A stretch of 16,647 nucleotides of DNA from Candidatus Woesearchaeota archaeon (lineage in GTDB: Archaea > Nanobdellota > Nanobdellia > Woesearchaeales > ARS49). A program made the position numbers and the translations under genes. Where the stretch lies: contig JAHWHC010000018.1 in the NCBI GenBank assembly GCA_019323555.1, positions 1-16,647 on the forward strand, written 5' to 3'. The notes below the pieces were generated by a model. That model was given only the letters and a program-made list of their open reading frames with translations. It was not told the DNA's origin and ran no database searches. The first letter of the stretch is position 1, and the number at the start of each line of letters is the position of its first letter. Below are positions 6,626 to 13,500 of the stretch, in pieces.

Positions 6626-6896
6626 AGAGCAGAGAGCAAAGGCAAGAACATTATATCCTGCAATGCAGATTGGAAAGTCAGGCATCTCAGAAGGATTGAT
6701 AACTGAACTAAAGAAACAGCTTAAGATTAAAAAAATAATCAAGGTTAAATTTTTAAGGGCCTATCTGGAAGATAAGGATAAGAAAAAGGTTGCAATTGAC
6801 CTGGCCAAGAAGACAGACTCTGTGATTGTGCTTCAGATAGGAAACACAGTCACGCTGGCCAAAAAAATGAAAATACATAAAAAGTCCAAGGAATAA
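6612..6896 (+). CDS. yhbY: CRM-domain RNA-binding protein (YhbY family)
   Basis: A 94-residue single CRM domain protein (CRS1/YhbY). The family signature is present: basic helix 1 (KEQRAKARTLYPAMQIG), the G-K-x-G turn in IGKSGISEGLITEL at about residues 21-34, and a strand-helix-strand order ending in VIVLQIGNTVTLAKK. Bacterial YhbY associates with pre-50S ribosomes, and archaeal members are thought to act in ribosome or RNA maturation. The tail is basic. The start lies inside the 3' end of the antiporter gene (14-base overlap), so translation is probably coupled and the two are on one mRNA. A functional link with cation transport is not obvious; similar packing with housekeeping genes is common in compact archaeal genomes. 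Confidence 0.88.
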   Translation: MAIIKEQRAKARTLYPAMQIGKSGISEGLITELKKQLKIKKIIKVKFLRAYLEDKDKKKVAIDLAKKTDSVIVLQIGNTVTLAKKMKIHKKSKE

Positions 6897-6905
6897 TACA
6901 ATAAA

Positions 6906-8447
6906 ATGACGTCAGGAAGCAAGCGTATGATCCTTTATGGATTCTACAACAAGAAATTCAAGGCGGCTTACCCTAATTTTGACTCTCTTTCAGACAGGGA
7001 AAAAAAGAAAGTGGTTGATAAGCTGTCTGATGACAAGGCAGAGGGCTTTGCAGACCATGAGATTTTTGAGGCAGAGAAAGACCAGATGGTTGTTCAGGAT
7101 TATCCTGTTCCTCTGAACAGGTATTTTGTTTGGTATGAATCTCCCCATGAGTCTATTGAGCCGATTTATTTCTTTTGCCTGAATCAACTGGCGGAATGGG
7201 GCTTTCCAAAGGTTTACAAGATAACGGATATTTTTACTGCTGCAGAGCACAGCTCTTTTTGGGGTGCTGCAACTGCCAGATTAGGGCTGGCAGCAGACAA
7301 GGTTTCACAATACATGGCCACCATAGGCCAGTTCATAAGAAAAGATCTATTTCAGTTAGTCAGGGATATTCGCTGGATTGATGAGAGGATCAAGTATCAT
7401 GAAGATGCAAGAAAAGGCAATATCTCTGCTGAAATAACATTGAAAGGTATCTGGACAGATCTTGTTGATGGTGTTGTTCAGGGCCAGCGGGTAAGCCCTA
7501 ATATTTTCCAGCTAGCTACGCAGCTGCAGTACACAACCCTGCCTGATTGGTTTTTCCAGATACACCCTCAAAAGACAGAAGATATTGATGATGCAATCAA
7601 CAATATGACTGGAGGAACCAGGGTTGTAAAGGATTTGTTGAGAAGAAAATTAGAGCAATATCTGGTTTGGAGAGAGGAAAACTACAAAGAGCTGAAGCAG
7701 AGAAGGCTTTTTGAGTTAAAATACTTGAGGCAGAATTATAATGTCATCAGGATGTATGTTACCTGGTTAAAGCCGTATCTTAGGCAGATAGAGAGATTGA
7801 GTGCAGATGTCTCAAAACTTAGTTCAGCTGACTTGATTGCAGCTTTTGAAGGTTCTTTGGTTGAGATTGAGGTTCTGGGCATCAAGATTCCAGAAGGCAA
7901 TTCAAAATATTACACCTGTATTTTAGAGACTTTCTTTTACAGGGCAAGACCCTCTATGCCTTATACTGCAGAGACTCCTGGTTATCACAGGGGCCCTATT
8001 CACGTTGGCCAGGCAAGGATCAGCTGGAGAGCTTATTCCTGGACACTGGATCAGATTCAGAATTTCATAAGCATGAAAGAGAAAGAGGATCTTGAGCTCT
8101 TGAAGAACATTGATGCTTCTATCAAGGCAACTCTTGATGCTATTGGTGATGATCTTGAAGAGTATCTTAAGCAGGCTGGCGAAGAATTTGAGCCAAAAGA
8201 AGACGAGACTAAAGCTCCTCCTAGGCCAAGTGTGTTCGAGCCTTTTGAGGCAGTTGGCAAGGGTTTCAAGGACTTGTTTGGTTCTTTTGTGCCATTGTCA
8301 ATCAAGAAGCCTGCTGTAAAGAAGCCAACCAAGGCAGATTTTATAAAATGGGGCAAAGAAGAGAAGAAAGCTGGTGGCGAGGCAAAGAAATTGCTGTTCA
8401 GCAATTATAAGGTCTTCAAGAAGGCACATAAGATGCTTACTTGGTAA
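6906..8447 (+). CDS. Uncharacterised conserved-looking protein, 513 residues
   Basis: I do not recognise the family. The product is soluble-looking, with no signal peptide or membrane segment. It has an aromatic-rich N-terminal domain (repeated Tyr/Trp, e.g. RYFVWYESPHES), a long helical middle (about residues 150-300) with paired charges (RRKLEQYLVWREENYKELKQRR), a mixed domain near 310-400 containing PYTAETPGYHRGPIHVG, another helical stretch (about 400-445), and a Lys/Pro-rich C-terminal tail. It starts 9 bases behind the CRM gene, so it is probably on the same mRNA. The ATG at 6906 lacks a ribosome site, while the in-frame ATG at 6927 has AGGAAG 8-13 bases upstream and may be the true start (506 residues). 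Base composition and codon use resemble the neighbours, so there is no sign of recent transfer. A structural or scaffold role is possible but is a guess. Confidence 0.8.
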   Translation: MTSGSKRMILYGFYNKKFKAAYPNFDSLSDREKKKVVDKLSDDKAEGFADHEIFEAEKDQMVVQDYPVPLNRYFVWYESPHESIEPIYFFCLNQLAEWGFPKVYKITDIFTAAEHSSFWGAATARLGLAADKVSQYMATIGQFIRKDLFQLVRDIRWIDERIKYHEDARKGNISAEITLKGIWTDLVDGVVQGQRVSPNIFQLATQLQYTTLPDWFFQIHPQKTEDIDDAINNMTGGTRVVKDLLRRKLEQYLVWREENYKELKQRRLFELKYLRQNYNVIRMYVTWLKPYLRQIERLSADVSKLSSADLIAAFEGSLVEIEVLGIKIPEGNSKYYTCILETFFYRARPSMPYTAETPGYHRGPIHVGQARISWRAYSWTLDQIQNFISMKEKEDLELLKNIDASIKATLDAIGDDLEEYLKQAGEEFEPKEDETKAPPRPSVFEPFEAVGKGFKDLFGSFVPLSIKKPAVKKPTKADFIKWGKEEKKAGGEAKKLLFSNYKVFKKAHKMLTW

Positions 8448-8483
8448 GCAATGCCGCCCGCGTAGTTCTCATTTCTACATCAG

Positions 8484-8493
8484 CTTTTTAAAT
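8484..8493 (+). promoter_or_regulatory. TATA box of the small membrane protein gene
   Basis: CTTTTTAAAT lies in the 91-base gap between two co-directional genes. Transcription would begin near 8515, leaving a leader of about 24 bases that contains GGGGGT just before the start. Confidence 0.5.
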
Positions 8494-8538
8494 CACCACT
8501 GTCTTTATAGTGTCAACACTTTGATTGGGGGTATGAAC

Positions 8539-8838
8539 ATGGCAGAATTAAGAAAAATGGGCGTTTTGTCTGTTGCTAAGATGAATGCCATCCTGAGCGC
8601 ATTTATGGGCTTTATAATCGGCATAATCTACGCTGTTTTAGGCACTTTTGCACAGGCAGGCGGCACACAGATAATTCCAGGAATACCAACATTCTTGCTA
8701 GGCTTTGTATTGGTTATCATAATGCCTATAATTTACGGTATCCTAGGATTTGTATCTGGAGCGATTATGGCTGCACTCTACAATCTCTTTGCGTCATGGT
8801 TTGGCGGTATTGAGATGAAGTTCAGAATGCACAATTAA
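8539..8838 (+). CDS. Small archaeal DUF3566-like membrane protein
   Basis: A 99-residue protein with an N-terminal segment LRKMGVLSVAKMNAILSAFMGFIIGIIYAVLG, then a loop and a second long hydrophobic region (about 50-82), ending in ASWFGGIEMKFRMHN. This pattern (basic N-terminus with a ...VLSVAK... motif, two long membrane segments separated by a Gly-rich loop, and a terminal GGIE) resembles a widespread small archaeal membrane family related to DUF3566. The function is unknown. The ATG at 8539 is preferred: GGGGGT lies 6 bases upstream, whereas an ATG at 8533 directly abuts it. The gene has its own TATA box, so it is probably a single-gene transcript. It ends in front of a long T-rich tract. 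Confidence 0.8.
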   Translation: MAELRKMGVLSVAKMNAILSAFMGFIIGIIYAVLGTFAQAGGTQIIPGIPTFLLGFVLVIIMPIIYGILGFVSGAIMAALYNLFASWFGGIEMKFRMHN

Positions 8839-8856
8839 TTTTTTTCTTTTTTTTAA
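8839..8856 (+). terminator. T-rich terminator behind the small membrane protein gene
   Basis: Almost unbroken T (one C) follows the stop codon for 18 bases. This is a typical archaeal U-tract termination signal. No hairpin is needed or seen. Confidence 0.55.
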
Positions 8857-8861
8857 AGAAT

Positions 8862-8948
8862 TCAAATAATGTCTGTTTCTTTGAAAGAACGTTTGTCTAT
8901 TGGTTTCTCATCAAACTTGTCCTCTTCTTCCAAGGTGTCCTCTTCCAA
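8862..8948 (-). CDS. Possible 28-residue acidic small protein with TTG start
   Basis: On the minus strand a frame beginning TTG at 8946-8948 encodes a very acidic and charged peptide (MEEDTLEEEDKFDEKPIDKR...) ending at TGA 8862-8864. The residue make-up looks coding rather than random. A TATA box (minus strand TTTATATAC, 8971-8982) is centred 28 bases before the TTG, which fits a leaderless transcript. The weak point is the absence of an ATG: the frame stays open further upstream without one. It could also be the end of a decayed gene. No family is recognised. Confidence 0.3.
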   Translation of the reverse strand: MEEDTLEEEDKFDEKPIDKRSFKETDII

Positions 8949-8969
8949 TTTAAGGGGATTCAGGGCTTT

Positions 8970-8983
8970 TAAGTATATAAACC
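8970..8983. promoter_or_regulatory. Two-way TATA-like element between 8838 and 9042
   Basis: TAAGTATATAAACC reads as a good TATA box on either strand. On the minus strand it fits the small acidic reading frame. On the plus strand it would start transcription near 9002, within the promoter of the lipoprotein gene. Apart from this, the next TATA box and the small frame, nothing else was seen in this 203-base gap. Confidence 0.35.
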
Positions 8984-9009
8984 TTATTATAGAATTTATA
9001 AAGAGAAAA

Positions 9010-9018
9010 GTTTAAAAG
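9010..9018 (+). promoter_or_regulatory. TATA box of the proline-rich lipoprotein gene
   Basis: GTTTAAAAG is centred 28 bases before the ATG at 9042 and no ribosome site is visible, so the mRNA is probably leaderless. Confidence 0.5.
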
Positions 9019-9041
9019 CACTAAAATTAATTTCAGCTTAA

Positions 9042-9428
9042 ATGAAAAAAATACTTATTTTACTGGCATTGCTGCTTATCATCACTGCCTGCGGCAAAGA
9101 GGAAGCTCCTAAACCACAGCCGCTTCCGCAGAGGCCAGAGACATTTTATGTTCCTCCGCCAGAGCCAGTTAAGGTTGAGCCGATGCAAAAGCCAGCCCCT
9201 ATTCCTGATGTTGAGATCATGGCGCCAGAACCATTGCCGCCGCCTCCTGCACCGCTTCCTGTTCAAACCAATTCCTGCAAGGTCTTGACTAAGACAGGAA
9301 CACTGTATACTATGGAGGATGTAGAAAAAGGAAAAATTTCTATGCAGGATTTCAGTGATTTAAAGAAATGTTATCCTTATTTTGCTCAAGATCAGGCAAA
9401 CACAGATGCAATGTGCTGTATTATTTAA
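9042..9428 (+). CDS. Proline-rich lipoprotein with four cysteines
   Basis: A 128-residue predicted secreted lipoprotein. MKK is followed by a hydrophobic core (ILILLALLLI) and a lipobox ending ITA-C17, so Cys17 would carry the lipid anchor. Residues about 20-76 are a Pro/Glu/Lys spacer (PQPLPQRPE, PPPEPVKVEP, PLPPPPAPLP) that would hold the C-terminal part away from the membrane. The short C-terminal region has C79, C110, C125 and C126 and ends in CCII, which suggests disulfides or metal binding outside the cell. I do not recognise the domain. It is transcribed alone and converges on the AMP phosphorylase gene, overlapping its last 8 bases. Confidence 0.75.
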   Translation: MKKILILLALLLIITACGKEEAPKPQPLPQRPETFYVPPPEPVKVEPMQKPAPIPDVEIMAPEPLPPPPAPLPVQTNSCKVLTKTGTLYTMEDVEKGKISMQDFSDLKKCYPYFAQDQANTDAMCCII

Positions 9429-10920
9429 TTTCCATCAGCTTGAATTTCTTTGTTGTCTCTACTGCATACCCTAGTTCTTCTGCGTTTTGAGAATAGATTG
9501 TGAATAAAGGATCTCCTTTCTTGACTTTAGCTCCTTTGTGGACATGAAGGTATACTCCAGAGCCGTGGTCACTTGGTGCTCCTGCTGCCCTGCCAACTTT
9601 TGTTGTGATCTTGTTATCAACATGGATTATTTTTCCTGATTTTGGTGAGTTTATTGTTTTTGTGAACCTGCCCAGTGGAATCTGGTCTGCTTTTTTCTCG
9701 CACCCGCCTTGTGCTGTGATTATCTCAACAAATTTCTTGTATGCGCTGCCGTCTTCAATTAATTTCTTGGCAAGCGCCATTCCTTTTCCTTTTTTTGCCT
9801 TGCCTGTGAACTCCAGCATCTGTGCAGACATCTTCAGTGATTTTATCAACAGGTCTTTTGGTGCTCTTGGGTCGTTTGTCAATAGCCACACAACATCTCT
9901 TGCCTCTAGTGCCGGGCCGATTCCGTTTCCTACTGGTTGTGAGCCTTCAGCTATGTAGTATGTTATTTTCATCTTTATTCCTTTTGCGATTGTGTCAAAA
10001 TATTTTTTTAGCCGCATTGCCTCTTTTTTGTTTGCCAGCTTTGCGTTTTTTCCGACAGACATCTCTAACAGCAAATGTGTTGCGCACACACTTGCTTTTT
10101 TTGCCATTATTGATGCAAGCATCTGTCCCTCTGCATCTATCTCCAGCGGATGCTCTATTCTTATGATTTTGTCATCTGCTGGGGCCAGGTTTATCTCTTC
10201 TGCGCCGCCCCAAACTATGCAGCCCCCGACTTTCTGTATTATTTTTTGAAGCTTGGATATTGACATTCCTACTGGGCAGAACAAGTCCATTGTATCTGCG
10301 GTTCCAGAAGGGGATGTTATTGCTCTTGAGCTTGTTTTTGGGACTTTTAGTCCTGCTGCGACAAGTATTGCTACAACTATGGGCGTTGTCCTGTTTCCGG
10401 GAACCCCTCCTATTCCGTGGATGTCTGCGATTAAATGGTTTTTTACTTTTATTGTAGAGCCGGTCACTGTCATTGCTTTTGTTGAGTCTAGTATTTCCTG
10501 CATTGACATGCCATAGACATAGTTTGCTGTTATGTATGATGCTAATTCAATGTCTGTGAGGTGATCCTCTACAATGTCGTATATGATTTGATATGTTTCT
10601 GGATAGGTTAATTCTTTGCCGTCTAGTTTTTTCTTTATGTAAGAGACAGAGATCGGTTTTTTGCCTGCAGAAATGCTTACAGTATCTCTGTGTTTCGCCT
10701 TAAGGTCATCGAGAACTTCTTCAAACAAGCCTATTCTTCCTATTGGCACTGCTCTTGCGCTCTCTGCAATGTCTAATACTGCTGTTGTGTGCAGTTTTCC
10801 TTTTTTTATGACGACTCTGTCATTGTGGTGCAGATCCAGCCTGTCTGCATCTTTTTCATTTAGTAGAACTACTTTCACACCGCCTGTGGCTATGTCCATG
10901 TCTTTTATTTTCAGCTTCAT
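9421..10920 (-). CDS. deoA: AMP phosphorylase (archaeal type)
   Basis: The enzyme cleaves AMP (also CMP, UMP) with phosphate to ribose 1,5-bisphosphate plus base, the first step of the archaeal nucleoside-monophosphate route that feeds ribose-1,5-bisphosphate isomerase and type III Rubisco. The 499-residue product has the archaeal N-terminal extension (about 1-85), then the pyrimidine-nucleoside-phosphorylase-like core with KNHLIADIHGIGGVPGNRTTPIV and the phosphate-binding TSSRAITSPSGTADT, and a C-terminal domain with GRAAGAPSDHGSGVYLHVHKG. I start it at the ATG 10918-10920 (MKLKIKDMDIATGG), which matches the family N-terminus and follows the transporter stop by one base. An upstream frame extension to 10953 exists but overlaps the transporter. 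No Rubisco or isomerase gene lies in the window, so the partner enzymes, if present, are elsewhere. It is probably co-transcribed with the transporter. Confidence 0.94.
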   Translation of the reverse strand: MKLKIKDMDIATGGVKVVLLNEKDADRLDLHHNDRVVIKKGKLHTTAVLDIAESARAVPIGRIGLFEEVLDDLKAKHRDTVSISAGKKPISVSYIKKKLDGKELTYPETYQIIYDIVEDHLTDIELASYITANYVYGMSMQEILDSTKAMTVTGSTIKVKNHLIADIHGIGGVPGNRTTPIVVAILVAAGLKVPKTSSRAITSPSGTADTMDLFCPVGMSISKLQKIIQKVGGCIVWGGAEEINLAPADDKIIRIEHPLEIDAEGQMLASIMAKKASVCATHLLLEMSVGKNAKLANKKEAMRLKKYFDTIAKGIKMKITYYIAEGSQPVGNGIGPALEARDVVWLLTNDPRAPKDLLIKSLKMSAQMLEFTGKAKKGKGMALAKKLIEDGSAYKKFVEIITAQGGCEKKADQIPLGRFTKTINSPKSGKIIHVDNKITTKVGRAAGAPSDHGSGVYLHVHKGAKVKKGDPLFTIYSQNAEELGYAVETTKKFKLMEIK

Positions 10921-10921
10921 T

Positions 10922-11995
10922 TTATATTGTGCGCTCTTTGTGGTATATGTCAATGAATGACTTTAAGGCAGATAATATTAATGGCCCTATTATGAATCCT
11001 GCAAATCCGAATAATTGCAGTCCCCCTAATACCCCTAATAATACAAAGACTGGATGCAGTCCTGCTCTGTCTCCGATTAGTTTTGGTTTTAGTAGGTTGT
11101 CTGCACTTGAGATCACAAATGTTCCATAGAGTAATAATCCTACGCCGTTCCATATCAAGACAGAATTTCCTTCTGATGATCCTTTTGCGATTAAGTATAG
11201 TGCTGCGGGGATCCAGATGATTGCTGTTCCTACAAATGGTACTAATGCAAATATTGCCATCACAAGTCCCCAGATGTAGAACGTGCTTATCCCAAAGATC
11301 CAGAATCCTAGTGCTCCCAAGGCGCCTTGTATCACTGCAATCAGTATTGATCCATACATGACTGCGTGTGTTGTTTCCTTTATTTTATGATACACCATTG
11401 CTTTGTGTGTTCTTTTTAGCGGAAGCAGGTCTTTTATTTTTTTGATTAGTTCAGGCCCGTCCTTGAATAGATAGAATAATATGAAGAACGTGATCACTAT
11501 CTGCAGTATTATGCCTGGCAGCTGGAATATGAGGCTTGATGTTTTGTCTACTGCCATTGTTGCAAATCTGCCAAGCATGTCTTGAAGATAGAATTTTACT
11601 TCTGGATCCTCTACCCACACCTTGATGTATTCAGAAGATCTGCACAGCAGAGTATCCTGCCCTGTGCAGTCAAGATCCAGTATCTCCCCAGCAAGTATTT
11701 TCTGTTTTGCTCTTACATACATATATTGCGCTTCTGAAGCAGATGACTGAAGCAGGAATGAGAATGGGATCATTATCAGAAGGATTATGAACACAGAGAC
11801 AATCAATGCGCACAGCGATTTGTTCTTTATTTTTTTGTTCAGGAGTCTGAATACTGGGTAGAACACATATGCTATCACAATGCTTGCGAGTATTGCGTTT
11901 ATGAATGGTTTTATTACCAGAAAGCTCAGGAATATAAGTAATACAAATATACCTAAGAAAAAATACTTAATTATATTGTTGTGTTTCTCACCCAT
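10922..11995 (-). CDS. AI-2E family transporter (PerM-like)
   Basis: A 357-residue membrane protein with about eight hydrophobic segments in the family layout: two at the N-terminus, a third near 60-82, a soluble loop (about 85-150, with two Cys in DCTGQDTLLCRSSE), and then five segments in the C-terminal half. Those contain the conserved LLPLKRTHKAMVYHKIKETTHAVMYGSILIAVIQGALGALGF, ALVPFVGTAIIWIPAALYLI and LGVLGGLQLFGFAGFIIGPLI stretches. Some bacterial members move Na+ or Li+ out in exchange for protons, and others have been linked to autoinducer-2; the substrate here is unknown. A TATA-like ATTTATAAATAC (minus strand, 12019-12030) is centred about 30 bases before the ATG, suggesting a leaderless start. 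The stop lies one base before the AMP phosphorylase start, so the two are probably one operon. Confidence 0.9.
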   Translation of the reverse strand: MGEKHNNIIKYFFLGIFVLLIFLSFLVIKPFINAILASIVIAYVFYPVFRLLNKKIKNKSLCALIVSVFIILLIMIPFSFLLQSSASEAQYMYVRAKQKILAGEILDLDCTGQDTLLCRSSEYIKVWVEDPEVKFYLQDMLGRFATMAVDKTSSLIFQLPGIILQIVITFFILFYLFKDGPELIKKIKDLLPLKRTHKAMVYHKIKETTHAVMYGSILIAVIQGALGALGFWIFGISTFYIWGLVMAIFALVPFVGTAIIWIPAALYLIAKGSSEGNSVLIWNGVGLLLYGTFVISSADNLLKPKLIGDRAGLHPVFVLLGVLGGLQLFGFAGFIIGPLILSALKSFIDIYHKERTI

Positions 11996-12037
11996 TTTTT
12001 AATTAATATATAGACTTAGTATTTATAAATGTTGTGA

Positions 12038-12110
12038 TGGGCCCGCCCGGATTTGAACCGGGGACCTCCTCGACGTCAACGAGACGTCATAGCCACTAGA
12101 CCACGGGCCC
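12038..12110 (-). tRNA. tRNA-Val(GAC), no intron
   Basis: A compact 73-base cloverleaf on the minus strand. The acceptor is GGGCCCG/CGGGCCC with discriminator A. The D arm is GTC/GAC with GG in the loop. The anticodon stem is TCTCG/CGAGG, with the loop TT-GAC-GT giving anticodon GAC (valine). The variable loop is AGGTC and the T arm CCCGG-TTCAAAT-CCGGG. CCA is not encoded. Unlike the other three tRNAs in the window it is uninterrupted. A TATA box (minus strand CTTTTAAACC) is centred about 29 bases upstream. Confidence 0.95.
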
Positions 12111-12133
12111 GTAAAAAAGAATAAAATCAGGGC

Positions 12134-12143
12134 GGTTTAAAAG
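12134..12143 (-). promoter_or_regulatory. TATA box of tRNA-Val
   Basis: The minus strand reads CTTTTAAACC, centred 28-29 bases before the tRNA. It lies in the 43-base gap behind the parA stop codon. Confidence 0.55.
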
Positions 12144-12153
12144 GTTTACTGTC

Positions 12154-12891
12154 TTACATCCCTGCAACATCCTCAACCAGCTGCCCGTAGTCTTTTGCTC
12201 CTGGACTGCTTCTTGCGTATTTGAATATGCTTTTTCCGTGTTTTGGGGCCTCTTTTATCTTGGAATTTACTCTTATCGGGTTGCTGACCTTGCTGCCAAA
12301 TTCATTTTTTATCTCTGTCAGGGTCTGTTTGCATATTTTGTTTCTTGTGTCATAGAGTGTTGGGATAACTTTTGTTATTGTTGCGTTATTTCCATATGCC
12401 CGGTTTACTTCATCAACTATGTCTTTCATTTTCTTCAGCGCATCAAAACCCAGGAAGTCTGTTGATGTTGGCACAAATACCTCTTTGCAGAATGCTAGCG
12501 CGTTCTGGTTCAGTATGCCTAGTGAAGGCGGACAGTCTATCAATACATAATCATAGCCATTTATCTGGTTTAGAAGGCTTTTCAACAGCATTTTTGATTC
12601 GTCCTGCTTGTAAAGGTAGTATTCTGCTTTTGTGAGCGTCTCTGTTGAGGATATGACGTCCAAGTTTTTTGCAAGATTGACTATCGTGCTGTTCAGCAGG
12701 ACTTTTCCTGTCATTGCGTCATAAAGATTGTTTTCTGCCTCGATTTTAAGGGATAAATCTATGTTTCCCTGCGGATCAAGGTCAATCAAAAGAATTTTTT
12801 TATCCATCCTTGACAAGCCTGCTGCCAGGTTTATCGCTGTCGTGGTCTTTCCAACTCCGCCTTTATGATTCATTATACATATTGTTCGCAT
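12154..12891 (-). CDS. parA: ParA/Soj-type partition ATPase
   Basis: A 245-residue P-loop ATPase of the ParA/MinD superfamily, which forms ATP-dependent dimers to position DNA or other cargo. It has the deviant Walker A KGGVGKTT at residues 10-17 including the signature Lys10, Walker A' LLIDLDPQGN at 34-43, and Walker B YVLIDCPPSLG around D119. The C-terminal region is Lys/Arg-rich and ends GKSIFKYARSSPGAKDYGQLVEDV, the usual end of small (type Ib/Soj-like) ParA proteins. There is no N-terminal helix-turn-helix. No ParB or centromere-like repeat cluster is seen nearby, so it is an orphan ParA. The ATG has GGAG about 12-15 bases upstream, and a TATA-like ATTATAAGC (plus strand) lies near 12945. 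Confidence 0.92.
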   Translation of the reverse strand: MRTICIMNHKGGVGKTTTAINLAAGLSRMDKKILLIDLDPQGNIDLSLKIEAENNLYDAMTGKVLLNSTIVNLAKNLDVISSTETLTKAEYYLYKQDESKMLLKSLLNQINGYDYVLIDCPPSLGILNQNALAFCKEVFVPTSTDFLGFDALKKMKDIVDEVNRAYGNNATITKVIPTLYDTRNKICKQTLTEIKNEFGSKVSNPIRVNSKIKEAPKHGKSIFKYARSSPGAKDYGQLVEDVAGM

Positions 12892-12979
12892 TTATCTTCA
12901 CTCTCCACCATTTTTTATTATATCTGTTGTTGAAAACCACCCTATTATAAGCTTTATTGTTTAGTAGAATATAGAATAA

Positions 12980-12999
12980 AAAGTCCTTTTTAGGACTTT
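12980..12999 (-). terminator. Hairpin plus T-run terminator of the 54-residue protein gene
   Basis: AAAGTCC (12980-12986) and GGACTTT (12993-12999) form a 7-bp stem with a 6-base loop. On the minus strand the right arm runs into TTTTTATT. The stem overlaps the stop codon of the gene, so it looks like an intrinsic-type terminator, with its U-rich tail on the minus strand. Confidence 0.6.
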
Positions 13000-13162
13000 A
13001 TTTCTTTTTCATAGCCACATAAATAAACATGCCCAGGAGTCCAACTCCTAATCCAATAAGCACGCCTACATCTGGTCTGCCGTACATCATTCCAATGCCG
13101 AGGCCTATCAGGCATCCTGCTCCGACAAGGATTCCTCCCACTTTCTGTTCTTTTTTTGCCAT
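12998..13162 (-). CDS. Small membrane protein, 54 residues
   Basis: MAKKEQKVGG is followed by a Gly-rich hydrophobic segment (ILVGAGCLIGLGIGMMYG), a short turn RPDVG, a second segment (VLIGLGVGLLGMFIYVAM) and a KKK end. This is a two-segment hairpin membrane protein with both ends probably inside. Start support is good: GAGGTG lies 7 bases before the ATG, and a TATA-like ATTATTTAAAC (minus strand) is near 13206-13216. The frame is rich in GGA/GGC Gly codons and ends exactly in a hairpin terminator, so it is a complete gene. The function is unknown; Gly-zipper-like segments suggest self-association. Confidence 0.72.
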   Translation of the reverse strand: MAKKEQKVGGILVGAGCLIGLGIGMMYGRPDVGVLIGLGVGLLGMFIYVAMKKK

Positions 13163-13215
13163 TATTAACACCTCATATACAATATTAAGAATTTGTTGCT
13201 GTCTGTTTAAATAAT

Positions 13216-13401
13216 TTACTCTTCACCCAGGTCAAACAGAAGTTCGTTCAGCGGTGTCTTGTTATTGCAGTCTTTTGTGATTCCATCGCAATCATAACAG
13301 CCCCTGAGCTCGTATTTGCTGTCTTTTTTTCCGGTTTCTTTGAGCTCTCTTCTGCTTGCTCTATAATGCACGCATAATTCTGCATCAAGGCTTTCAGCCA
13401 T
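13216..13401 (-). CDS. 61-residue four-cysteine protein, possible zinc binder
   Basis: A small acidic soluble protein with C10 (ELCVHY), C35-x2-C38 (RGCYDCDG) and C45 (KDC), plus a nearby His12. Four Cys in a C-x24-C-x2-C-x6-C order could hold one zinc ion. The ATG at 13399-13401 is chosen because GGGGGAG lies 5-6 bases upstream and a TATA-like box (minus strand TTATTTATAC, 13440-13450) would start the mRNA near 13420. Starts further upstream would lie outside that transcript. The family is not recognised. It is followed by the 54-residue membrane protein and ParA on the same strand, each with its own promoter-like sequence. Confidence 0.65.
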   Translation of the reverse strand: MAESLDAELCVHYRASRRELKETGKKDSKYELRGCYDCDGITKDCNNKTPLNELLFDLGEE

Positions 13402-13439
13402 TTTATCTCCCCCAACCAAGAACAAGTAATATGTCGGAG

Positions 13440-13479
13440 TATAAATAATTTGCTGAAAATCTGCAAAAAGTTTAAATAA
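13440..13479. promoter_or_regulatory. Divergent promoter region with two TATA boxes
   Basis: Two TATA boxes lie back to back between the four-cysteine gene and the + strand gene at 13501. The minus-strand box is at 13440-13450. The plus-strand box, GTTTAAATAA, is at 13470-13479, centred 26 bases before the ATG, which implies a leaderless mRNA for the + gene. Confidence 0.55.
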
Positions 13480-13500
13480 AACACTTGCTTCTTTTATGTT

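Noticed and set aside
9060..9266. Minus-strand Arg/Trp-rich frame
   Set aside because: It is the antisense of the proline-rich spacer in the lipoprotein; no promoter or ribosome site.
9605..10960. Several plus-strand open frames across AMP phosphorylase
   Set aside because: All are shadows of the confidently identified enzyme gene.
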